A DNA stretch of 64,000 nt from Microbacterium sp. cf046 (GTDB taxonomy: Bacteria > Actinomycetota > Actinomycetes > Actinomycetales > Microbacteriaceae), in contig NZ_FOZJ01000001.1 in the NCBI RefSeq assembly GCF_900114345.1, positions 124,001 through 188,000 of the forward strand, read 5' to 3'. The translations under genes and the position numbers were made by a program. Under the pieces are notes generated by a model. The model was given only the letters and a program-made list of their open reading frames with translations. It was not told where the DNA came from and did no database searches. Positions 26,695 through 34,200 of the stretch are shown here, piece by piece (position 1 is the first letter of the stretch; each line of letters begins with the position of its first letter).

Positions 26695-26732
26695 CAGAAG
26701 GGGGATGCCGCGGGTGCGGCATCCCCCTTCTG
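26695..26732. terminator. Strong hairpin terminator after HU gene
   Basis: Two perfect 17-base arms (CAGAAGGGGGATGCCGC and its complement) enclose a 4-base loop. It lies about 70 bases downstream of the HU stop and 51 bases before the start of the CopD/CtaG gene on the same strand. It should insulate that gene from the highly expressed HU message. There is only a short U-poor tail (TGTGAGGTTCTT on the plus side). Confidence 0.75.
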
Positions 26733-26750
26733 TGAGGTTCTTGGTCGTTT

Positions 26751-26787
26751 CAGGTCTCGATGCGCCGCCTTCGGCGGTGCAGACCTG
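26751..26787. repeat. REP-like nested palindrome
   Basis: CAGGTCT (26751-26757) pairs with AGACCTG (26781-26787), and inside it CCGCC-TTC-GGCGG forms a second hairpin. Its core GGTCTCGATGCG recurs at 62762 between ssb and rpsR, so I treat it as a dispersed intergenic element. It may also help terminate HU. Confidence 0.5.
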
Positions 26788-26802
26788 GAGCAGCGGCCGG
26801 CT

Positions 26803-27090
26803 CTACTTGACGGCGGCCTTCAGCTTCGAGCCCGCGGTGACCTTGACCCGCTGGCCGGCCGGGATCTTGATCTCGGCACCGGTCTGCGGGTTGCGGCCCG
26901 TGCGAGCCGACGTCTGGACACGCTCGAACGAGATCCAGCCCGGGATCGAGACCTTGCTGCCCTTGGCGACGGCCTCGGACACGGTGGAGAAGAGGGAGTC
27001 GAGCACACCAGAGACGGCGGCCTGGCTCTGGCCCGTGGCGCTCGCGATGCTCGCGACGAGTTCGGTCTTGGTGATGGACTTGTCAGCCAT
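26803..27090 (-). CDS. hup: HU family DNA-binding protein
   Basis: A 95-residue nucleoid protein that bends DNA as a dimer. It has the typical helical start (ADKSITKTELVASIASATGQSQAAVSGVLDSLF) and the beta-arm signature GRNPQTGAEIKIPA, in the place of the conserved G-R-N-P-x-T. It lacks the long lysine/alanine-rich tail seen in many actinobacterial HU proteins such as mycobacterial HupB. A GGAGGA ribosome site precedes the ATG. The upstream region has a TATATT -10 element on the minus strand (27182-27187) and two palindromes. Confidence 0.95.
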   Translation of the reverse strand: MADKSITKTELVASIASATGQSQAAVSGVLDSLFSTVSEAVAKGSKVSIPGWISFERVQTSARTGRNPQTGAEIKIPAGQRVKVTAGSKLKAAVK

Positions 27091-27195
27091 TGTGGTTGTC
27101 CTCCAAGGCGGCGCGGAGGCCGCCTTTCATTGCTCGGACCGGACGGCAGCGCCCCCCGGCTGGTCGGATCGACCGCCCCCGAATATACCTACTTT

Positions 27196-27221
27196 CCCCG
27201 GATTTCCGCGGATTTCCGGGG
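27196..27221. promoter_or_regulatory. 26-bp palindrome in HU promoter region
   Basis: A 26-base inverted repeat whose arms are built from CCCCGGATTTCCG and its near-complement, with GGATTTCCG present twice in tandem 10 bases apart. It sits immediately upstream of the minus-strand -10 TATATT, where the -35 would be. Helical-turn spacing of the direct repeats suggests binding of a regulator on one face of the DNA. No regulator gene is identified. Confidence 0.5.
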
Positions 27222-27226
27222 CCCTT

Positions 27227-27239
27227 GACGGAATCCGTC
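27227..27239. promoter_or_regulatory. Short inverted repeat upstream of HU
   Basis: GACGGA-A-TCCGTC, perfect 6-base arms around a single base, lies 5 bases beyond the 26-base palindrome. The rest of the 259-base gap between HU and the esterase gene (27091-27349) holds the HU leader with a GC-rich hairpin near 27107-27124, and nothing else I can call. Confidence 0.35.
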
Positions 27240-27349
27240 GGCGTGTCGTTGGTGCCGAAGTGGCCCCTGTGGCTCATGTGGCGGACGCGGTGACCCAAGA
27301 TGCTTTTGCGCCGGCGGCATGCGCTGCCGGCCGGCGCCCCGACATCGAC

Positions 27350-28453
27350 TCAGAAGGCGTGCAGGCCGCGAAGAGCGGACACCACATCGGAGTGCCAGCG
27401 ACGGGCCGCGGGCAGCACGCCGGTGAAGATCGCGGTGTCGTGGGTCACGCCCAGGTACTGCACGGCGCTGGCGTCGACTCCGGCCCTTCGCAGAGCGGCG
27501 ACGTAGGCGACCCCGTCTCCGCGGAGCGGGTCGTACTCGGCCGTCATGATCACGGCGGGTGGAAGGCGTTCGTGCGAATCCGCGCGCAACGGGGACGCGT
27601 ACGGCTCTCGAGCGAGCCGCCGGTCCGGGAGGTAGGTGCGCGCGACCGATCGCAGCTCGCGCACGGCGATGAACGTCGGGATCCGCATCGCACGGGTGGC
27701 GCGCAGATCGAGCCGGCGACCGGTCAGGTCGGTCACCGGAACCTCGAGCAGCTGGAGTCGGACTGGAAGCCGCGTGCGGTCGCGGTTCACGAGCGCCAGG
27801 GCGGCGCAGATGCATGCGCCCGCGGAGGTGCCTCCGATGCCGATCCGCCCGGGGTCGATCCCCAGGCGTTTGGCGGTCTCGAACAGCCACACGAGTGCGG
27901 CATGCGCCTGCTCGACCTGGGTGGGGTAGCGATGCTCCGGCGCCAGCGCGTAGTCGACGGCGACCATCGCCACGCCGGCGTCGACTGCGCGGCGCCGGTT
28001 CGCAGCATCCGTCGTCGGATAGTCGATTCCGCCGATGCGGAACGCGCCGCCGAAGAAGGTCAGGCAGGCCGGCACAAGCGCGTCAGGGTTTTCTGCCGGG
28101 TAGTAGATCCGCACGCGCACGTCGGGGTGGCCGGGGACCGGGACCGTGTGCTCCGTCGTGCGCACTTCGGGACCGGCCGTGCCGACCGTCTCCAGCTCGG
28201 TGCGATCCCACGCGAGTGCGGCGCGCCGGTGCTTCGCGCGGAGCCGAGCGGGCGAGGGCCTGGCGGGCGCGCCCGATGCTGATGCCGCAGTGCCGGGTGC
28301 GCGAGGCCGCCGCGCGGCCGAGGTGGGTGCTTCATGCTCGAACGGCCAGAGCGCGATCAGTCGGGCGCGCGCAGACTTCACCGCACGCCCCAGAAGGTAC
28401 CGGCGGTGCACTCGGAGCCGCTCGGCGAAGAACGGGTCGAGCGGCACGCTCAC
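27350..28453 (-). CDS. Alpha/beta hydrolase, hormone-sensitive-lipase-like esterase
   Basis: A 367-residue cytoplasmic carboxylesterase of the HSL group. The nucleophile elbow is GGTSAGACI (Ser). The acid is in AEYDPLRGDG and the catalytic His in VTHDTAIF. The oxyanion-hole block, usually HGGGF, reads FFGGAF, so the first His is replaced by Phe. A basic, Pro/Ala-rich N-terminal extension of about 80 residues precedes the domain. The ATG overlaps the TetR gene stop by 4 bases (ATGA), so both are one transcript and the esterase is likely under TetR control. Confidence 0.87.
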   Translation of the reverse strand: MSVPLDPFFAERLRVHRRYLLGRAVKSARARLIALWPFEHEAPTSAARRPRAPGTAASASGAPARPSPARLRAKHRRAALAWDRTELETVGTAGPEVRTTEHTVPVPGHPDVRVRIYYPAENPDALVPACLTFFGGAFRIGGIDYPTTDAANRRRAVDAGVAMVAVDYALAPEHRYPTQVEQAHAALVWLFETAKRLGIDPGRIGIGGTSAGACICAALALVNRDRTRLPVRLQLLEVPVTDLTGRRLDLRATRAMRIPTFIAVRELRSVARTYLPDRRLAREPYASPLRADSHERLPPAVIMTAEYDPLRGDGVAYVAALRRAGVDASAVQYLGVTHDTAIFTGVLPAARRWHSDVVSALRGLHAF

Positions 28454-29064
28454 CCCCGCCCGGGGCTGTGGGCGGCGATGACTCCACGGGCAGTGCGCGC
28501 GAATGCCGGAGCCACCCGATCCTCGCCGTCGAGATAGCCGCCGACGAGGGCCGCGTCACGCAGCAGCACGAGCGAGGCGGCGACATCGTCCGGATCCGTC
28601 AGGCACGCCGCATCCGCCAATTGCCGCAGCGTCGAGCGGAACCACTCGCGGTGATCGGCGATGAGGTCGCGGACCGGACCCTCGTCCGGGTACTCCGCCG
28701 CCGCGTTGATGAACGGGCAGCCGCGCGTGTGGCGATTGCGGATGTCCTCCTCGATGCCGGCGATCGTCAGGTCCAGCAGGACGAGCGGGTCGGAGGACAC
28801 CCCTGCCGCCTGGGTGAACAGATCGCGCAGCTGCCTGTCCTCCCCCGCCAGGTACGCCAGCACGAGGCCTTCCTTGCCGTCGAACTGCTTGTACATCGTC
28901 GCGCGGGTGACACCCGCGGCCTCGATGATGCGGTCGACGCCGACCGAATGGATGCCCTCACCGTAGAAGAGCTCGCCGGCGGCATCGAGCAGCCGCTGAC
29001 GCGCCGCTGACGTGCGCACGGCCGGGCGGGATGCCGCATCCGAGGCGATCGAGGTAATGCTCAT
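28450..29064 (-). CDS. TetR/AcrR family transcriptional regulator
   Basis: A 204-residue repressor. The N-terminal helix-turn-helix is clear (RQRLLDAAGELFYGEGIHSVGVDRIIEAAGVTRATMYKQFDGKEGLVLAYL). The C-terminal ligand domain contains CPFINAAAEYPDEGPVRDLIADHREWF, close to the YxaF/LmrA-type C-terminal domain. The ATG at 29064 follows GGGAAAG. It shares a transcript with the esterase and diverges from the alpha/beta hydrolase at 29251. The operator in between should let it repress both itself and the hydrolase. Confidence 0.92.
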   Translation of the reverse strand: MSITSIASDAASRPAVRTSAARQRLLDAAGELFYGEGIHSVGVDRIIEAAGVTRATMYKQFDGKEGLVLAYLAGEDRQLRDLFTQAAGVSSDPLVLLDLTIAGIEEDIRNRHTRGCPFINAAAEYPDEGPVRDLIADHREWFRSTLRQLADAACLTDPDDVAASLVLLRDAALVGGYLDGEDRVAPAFARTARGVIAAHSPGRG

Positions 29065-29152
29065 GGTCTTTCCCCCTGCGCTCCATCGTGCCACCGGACC
29101 GAAATCGATGGGGCGGTGGACTGATTTCAGCATTTCTCGGAATACTCTTGTA

Positions 29153-29172
29153 TAGATAGAACGTTCGGTCTA
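29153..29172. promoter_or_regulatory. TetR-type operator between divergent genes
   Basis: TAGATAGAACGTTCGGTCTA is a 20-base palindrome with 8 of 10 positions symmetric, centred on GAACGTTC. It lies in the 186-base gap between the TetR gene and the alpha/beta hydrolase. It resembles operators of TetR-family repressors built on TAGACC-type half-sites, as in the LmrA/YxaF group. Confidence 0.75.
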
Positions 29173-29250
29173 CTATCAAGCTACACCAGCCGGGTGGATC
29201 CGGCTCCAGAAACCGAGAATCACCCATCGCGTCACCCCGAGGAGAACGAA

Positions 29251-30075
29251 ATGAACACCACACCCAAGGCCCCCATCGTCCTGATCCACGGTCTGTGGAT
29301 GACCCCGACCAGCTGGAACACCTGGGCCGAGCGCTTCCGCGCACTGGGCCACGAGGTCATCGTCCCGGGCTGGCCCGGAATCGACGACCGCAGCGTCGCC
29401 GACATCCGCCGTAACCCGGAGCCGCTGAAGGGGATCGGCCTCAAGCAGATCGCTGACCAATACGAGGGCATCATCCGCGCGCTGCCGCAGAAGCCGATCA
29501 TCATGGGCCACTCGTTCGGCGGCGTCATCACCCAGATGCTGGCCGACCGCGGACTGGGCGTCGCCTACGTGGGCGTCACGCCGGGCCAGACCGCCGGCGT
29601 CACGACGCTCCCGCTGTCGACCCTGTGGACGGGCACGCCGATCCTCTCCAACCCGTTCGGCCGCAACGGCGCCAAGCCGCTGTCCAAGCGCCACTTCCAC
29701 TTCACGTTCGGCAACGACCTGACCCGCGCCGAGTCCGACAAGCTCTGGGAGGAGTTCGCCGTCAACTCGTACAACCGGGTGTTCTTCGAGGGCGTCGCGT
29801 CGGCCTTCAACGAGAAGAACGGCGTCACCCACGTCGACTACGACCGCGCCGACCGCGCCCCGCTGCTGGTGATCACAGGCGAGATCGACCATGTCGTGCC
29901 GCCCGCGATCGGCAGGGCCGTCGTGAAGAAGTACACCTCGACCGGCAGCCCCGCGATCGTCGACTACAAGGAGTTCGCCGGGCGCACCCACCGGATCGTG
30001 AGCCAGAACGGCTGGGAAGAGGTCGCCGACTACGCCCTCGAGTGGGCGACCTCGCACGCCGCCGTCACGGCGTAG
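29251..30075 (+). CDS. Alpha/beta hydrolase
   Basis: A 274-residue cytoplasmic hydrolase. The oxyanion region is VLIHGLWMTPTSW, the nucleophile elbow is IIMGHSFGGVI (Ser), the acid is in LLVITGEIDHVVPP and the His is in FAGRTHRIV. The full triad is therefore present. No signal peptide is seen. The ATG at 29251 follows a GAGGAG site. Likely substrates are esters or other xenobiotics that the adjacent TetR-family repressor senses. Its codon use is strongly biased to C-ending codons, suggesting high expression when induced. Confidence 0.9.
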   Translation: MNTTPKAPIVLIHGLWMTPTSWNTWAERFRALGHEVIVPGWPGIDDRSVADIRRNPEPLKGIGLKQIADQYEGIIRALPQKPIIMGHSFGGVITQMLADRGLGVAYVGVTPGQTAGVTTLPLSTLWTGTPILSNPFGRNGAKPLSKRHFHFTFGNDLTRAESDKLWEEFAVNSYNRVFFEGVASAFNEKNGVTHVDYDRADRAPLLVITGEIDHVVPPAIGRAVVKKYTSTGSPAIVDYKEFAGRTHRIVSQNGWEEVADYALEWATSHAAVTA

Positions 30076-30127
30076 CCGCGCCGCCCCTTGACCGCGAGAG
30101 CTCTCGCCGGGAGAGAGAGCGGATGCA

Positions 30128-30161
30128 GAAGGCCCGGAGTTCCGAGGAACTCCGGGCCTTC
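30128..30161. terminator. Bidirectional terminator
   Basis: GAAGGCCCGGAGTTCC pairs perfectly with GGAACTCCGGGCCTTC, 16 bases per arm with 2 central bases. It lies between the convergent alpha/beta hydrolase and rpsN genes and can serve both strands. Confidence 0.8.
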
Positions 30162-30174
30162 GCTGTACTGGTGA

Positions 30175-30480
30175 CTACCAGGACGACTTGGTCACACCGG
30201 GCAGCTCGCCGCGGTGGGCCATGTCGCGGAAGCGCACACGGGAGATGCCGAACTTCGTCAGCACACCGCGCGGGCGGCCGTCGATGACGTCGCGCGAGCG
30301 CACGCGCACGGGCGAAGCGTTCTTGGGCAGCTTCTGGAGGCCGATGCGAGCGGCTTCGCGCTGCTCGTCGGTGCTCGTCGGGTCGACGAGGGCCTTCTTC
30401 AGTTCGGCGCGCTTCGCGGCGTAGCGGTCGACGACCACCTTGCGCTGCTCGTTGCGCGCGATCTTGCTCTTCTTGGCCAT
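30175..30480 (-). CDS. rpsN: 30S ribosomal protein S14 (uS14, zinc-free form)
   Basis: A 101-residue S14 of the long, cysteine-free type. It starts [30 protein letters not shown] and ends [21 protein letters not shown], with no CxxC pairs. It binds 16S rRNA in the 30S head. It follows rpmG by 4 bases and forms an rpmB-rpmG-rpsN unit. In many actinobacteria this unit encodes zinc-independent paralogues. Whether a zinc-binding S14 also exists cannot be seen from this window. Confidence 0.97.
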   Translation of the reverse strand: MAKKSKIARNEQRKVVVDRYAAKRAELKKALVDPTSTDEQREAARIGLQKLPKNASPVRVRSRDVIDGRPRGVLTKFGISRVRFRDMAHRGELPGVTKSSW

Positions 30481-30484
30481 GGGA

Positions 30485-30655
30485 TCAGCGCTCCTCTCGG
30501 AAGTCGACGTGCTTGCGGATGACCGGGTCGTACTTCTTCAGCACGATGCGGTCGGGGTTGTTGCGGCGGTTCTTGCGCGTCACGTAGGTGTACCCCGTGC
30601 CTGCGGTCGAACGCAGCTTGATGATCGGACGGACGTCCTGAGCCTTCTTGGCCAT
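30485..30655 (-). CDS. rpmG: 50S ribosomal protein L33 (bL33, cysteine-free)
   Basis: A 56-residue protein reading [19 protein letters not shown] at the start, then [21 protein letters not shown] and ending VDFREER. This is bL33 in the form without the four zinc-binding cysteines. The ATG overlaps the rpmB stop (ATGA) and the stop is 4 bases before the rpsN start, so translation of the three is coupled. Confidence 0.95.
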   Translation of the reverse strand: MAKKAQDVRPIIKLRSTAGTGYTYVTRKNRRNNPDRIVLKKYDPVIRKHVDFREER

Positions 30656-30891
30656 CAGAGCTTCACACCCCTTGCCTGGATGTCACGGACGACGGCCTCG
30701 ATGCCACGGGCATCGATCACCTTGATGCCCTTGGCCGACACGTTGAGCTTGATGTTGCGGCCCAGCGACGGCACGTAATAGGTCTTCTTCTGCACGTTCG
30801 GGTCGAAGCGGCGCTTCGTCCGGCGGTGCGAGTGCGAGATGCTGTGACCGAAGCCGGGAACCGCTCCGGTCACCTGGCACACTGCTGCCAT
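30655..30891 (-). CDS. rpmB: 50S ribosomal protein L28 (bL28)
   Basis: A 78-residue bL28. The family block [21 protein letters not shown] is clear. Only one cysteine remains (AAVCQVTG), where zinc-binding forms have two CxxC pairs, so this is a zinc-free type. It is the first gene of the rpmB-rpmG-rpsN unit. An AGGAGGAG ribosome site precedes the ATG, and the leader of roughly 137 bases contains a palindrome that could control expression. Confidence 0.96.
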   Translation of the reverse strand: MAAVCQVTGAVPGFGHSISHSHRRTKRRFDPNVQKKTYYVPSLGRNIKLNVSAKGIKVIDARGIEAVVRDIQARGVKL

Positions 30892-30912
30892 GGTTTACTC
30901 CTCCTGAATACC

Positions 30913-30932
30913 GTGGAACCGGACGGTTCCAC
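30913..30932. promoter_or_regulatory. 20-bp palindrome in the rpmB leader
   Basis: GTGGAACCG-GA-CGGTTCCAC has perfect 9-base arms. It lies in the transcribed leader, immediately upstream of the rpmB Shine-Dalgarno. It could form an RNA stem next to the ribosome site or be a protein operator. It does not resemble an AT-rich Zur box. Confidence 0.5.
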
Positions 30933-31034
30933 CCAAGATCCCTTGTCTGCACCCACCGCGGAACAAGCCGTTTCCGGCCGGAATCCGCAGGGAGGGTACG
31001 AACTGCGTGCTGGAGTGCGCGCAGACAAAGAGTC

Positions 31035-31064
31035 AGTTTAGCACGGTGGATGCTGCGACTCGAA
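31035..31064 (-). promoter_or_regulatory. Promoter of rpmB-rpmG-rpsN
   Basis: On the minus strand TTCGAG (31059-31064) and TAAACT (31035-31040) are 18 bases apart. The inferred start near 31028 gives a leader of about 137 bases. The rest of the 306-base gap (30892-31197) holds the leader palindrome and the upstream region of the large membrane protein gene. Confidence 0.5.
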
Positions 31065-31263
31065 CCGCCGCCGGGGCCGCCGGGCACGGCATCCACAGGT
31101 GTGCGCAACTCGCCACGGTCCACATCTCGCGCGAATATGCCTCCCCGCGCATCCTGATGGTGGGACGATGTTCTCCTCGCACCCGCAGGGGGAAACTATG
31201 GCAGATTCACCTGACTAGGGCGGGGCGTGGCCTTCCTCGCCCGAAGCCCTCGCCGACGTCCAT

Positions 31264-34200
31264 GTGTGCCCTGGGTGCTTCACCCAGATCACGCTTCCGG
31301 AATGTCCGGTCTGCGGGTTCGTCCTGACCGACCCGCGAGCCCTCGAGGTGCTTCAGCTCGGCCGCGCGATCGTGGTCGCCGAAGCCGACCGGCAGCGCCT
31401 CATCGAAGCAGTGCGGCTCGACTACCGGCGCGCTCCGGCGCCGTCGTTCGCTCCCGTGCCCGAGCCCGTGCCGTCGCCTGCCGCCGAAGCTCCGCCGAGT
31501 CCGGTTCCCACGACGGTGGGGTTCGCGGAGCCGATTCCGCCCGGGCCGCTGCTCTGGCAGCTGCCGACGGCGGTGGGCGCTGCGAGCACGACGCATGTCG
31601 CCGAGCCGCTGCCCGCCGCAGAGCCTGCGCTGGTCGGCGCCACAGCGCTCGCGGCGCCGCCGCTTGCCTCGTCCGTGCCGGCACAGTCGCCGCCACCCGT
31701 CGGGCCGGCGCAGCCGCCGGCATCCGTCGCGCCTCCGCAGCCCGCGCCTGAGCCGCGCGCTCCGCGTCGACGCCTCAGCGTGCCGGTGCTCCTGCTGATC
31801 GTCGGAGTGTCGCTGGTCGGCGTCGCCGCCGTGTTCTTCCTGGTCTACGCGTGGTTCACGTGGGGCATCGGCGTGCGTGCGCTGATCATCGGTGCGATCA
31901 CCGTCGCGACCATCGGCATCGCCTCGCTCCTGCGTCGCCGCTCGCTCACCGCGACCGCGGAGGGCATCGCGGTGCTCGGCGTGCTCCTGCTCGCGCTCGA
32001 CGCGTGGGCCGTTCGCGCGAACGACTTCTTCGGAACCGCAGCGATCGAGCCGGCGCTGTACTACGGCGTCAGCGTCATCGTGGTGGGGCTGCTCTGCCGG
32101 GTGTGGGCGAAGCTGTCCGCGCTGCGAAGCCCGGACCTGGCCGCCGTCCTCGCCCTCCCGGTGGGCCTCGGACTCGTCATCGGCGGCGCGACGTCGCTCC
32201 CGACGGGCGAGGCCATCGTGGCGGGTCTCCTCGGCGCAGCGGCCGGCGGGCTCGCCCACAGACTGCCCGCGCCATGGTCTTCGGCTCGCGCGCGTACGGA
32301 TTCGGTCCCCGAGCAGGTCACGCTCGCCGTCATCGGCGTGGCGGCACTCGTCGCCGCAGCGGTCCTTGCGGCATTCGTGTCTCCCGACAGCGTCGCCTTC
32401 GCGCTCTGGAGCGGTGCTGCGATCGTCGCCCTCGGGGCGCTGCACGCCGTGCTGCTGCGCCCGCATGGAGGCGCTGAGCCGCTCCCGGCCGCGCCGCTCA
32501 TCGCCGGTGTCGCCTCCTCCGTCGCGGCTGCGGTCGCCGCGATCCTGGGGTGGCAGCTCGCCTATCGCGCCGACTTCCCCGCATACTCGCTGCTGGTCGG
32601 TCCGCTGATCGCCGTGGCCGTGCCAGTGGTGCTCGATCGATTCCACCGACGTCTCGGCGACGTCCGGCCGGCCCGGGTGACGGCGGCGGTGCTCGGTGGT
32701 CTCAGCCTCGTGGCCACGCTCGGCTGGTGGGCCGTTCTCGCGGGCCTGAGCATCTCCCTGGACTGGGTGACGTGGCGGACGGATGCCGTCGCAGCACCCC
32801 TCCACCAGGCGGAGGGCGCCTGGTTCGCGGCCATCGCCGGTGTGCTGATCGCGGTCCTGCTGTTCGCCGCTCCCACGCTGAGCCGACCGGGCCTGCGCAA
32901 CCTCAGGATCGTGATCGCGGCCGTCGTCCTGCTGATGGGAGTCGCCGTGGCGGCCATCCCCGCGCTGATCGTCGGCGCGGCGGTGCTCGTCGCCGCCGGT
33001 GCGATCCTCGCGCTGACACGACCGCCCCTCCGGATAGGCGGAGCAATCGCCGCCGCCATCGCCGCAGGGACGGCGTTCCTGGTCGGCACCACGGCGCCGT
33101 GGCTGTGGCTCATCGCCGTCCTCTTCGCAGTGGCCGTCCCGATCGCCGCCCAGCTCGTGGTCCGTCCGGCAGGTCCCGCCGCAGCATGGCTGACCTTCGC
33201 TCCCGTCGGTGTCGCGACGGTTGCAGCCTTCCTCGCGCCGTCGGCGCTGGCCGAGGTCACCGGCGCGACCACCGACACGATGACGGCCTTCGTCCTGGTG
33301 CAGTGGATCGCGCTCGCGGCGCTCCTGTGCGCCGTGGTCATCCGTCTGGGTCAGGAAGGTCGATCCACGCTCGCCGTATCCGCCTACGCACTGTTCGGCC
33401 TGTCGCTGCTTCCCTACGGCATCGCTGCCACCGGTGGCCTGGGGGCCTTCAAATCCGCCGATGCCGCATCGGGCTCGGGTGGCGCGCTCGGCGAGCCCGC
33501 GCTGGCGGTTGCGCGGTCGATCGCACTGCTCGCGCTGCTCGCACTGGTGGCGCTCCGGCGCACCCGCGTCGCCGCGGCACCCGCACTGGGAGGCGCGGCA
33601 CTCGTGCCTGCCGGGGCGGCGTACGCGACGTTCGCGGTGCTGCAGACATTCGGCCTCGAGGAGCACGGCGCCCGCGCGATCGCCACGGTGGGCGCAGCCG
33701 TCACCGTGGTGTGCCTGGCGGCCGTCTGGTCGATGCTGCGTCCGTCGGTGGCATCAGTGACCGTGACGCCGGGGGGACCGTCCGAAGCGGTCGAGCCGAC
33801 AACCGCGGCCGGCGCGGCCGGCGCGACGACGCGCGCGATGGTCGATCTCGGTGCACTTGCGGTGGTCACAGCACTCGCCTGGGATGTGCCGGAGGATCTC
33901 CGGTGGGCAATGCTCGCCGTGGTCTCCCTCGGCTTCATCGGCGCCTCTCTTTCGCGGGGCTGGGCCGCGCCGGCAAGCGCGAGCACCGCTGGCATCCCCT
34001 CGACCCGCGCATCCGGGGTGCTCACCGGCGCCGCGCCACGACGGCTGCTCGCGTGGCCTGCGTTCGCTCTGGCGACCGCAGCGCTCTGGGCGGGTCTGTG
34101 GTCCTCGCCCGGCGCGTCGTCGTTGACGGTGGAGGCCTTCGTCCTCGCACCCGCGATCGCACTTCTCGCCTTCAGCGCCCTCCTCGTGTGGCTGCGACGT

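Noticed and set aside
31207..33666. A minus-strand open frame of 819 codons antisense to the giant membrane protein
   Set aside because: It is rich in Arg, Asp, Gly and Gln with no family motifs, the usual complement of a GC-rich hydrophobic gene. Similar shadows lie opposite the LuxR regulator (3472-4851), STAND ATPase (6849-8780), SulP (22528-24174) and nuclease (51492-53357).
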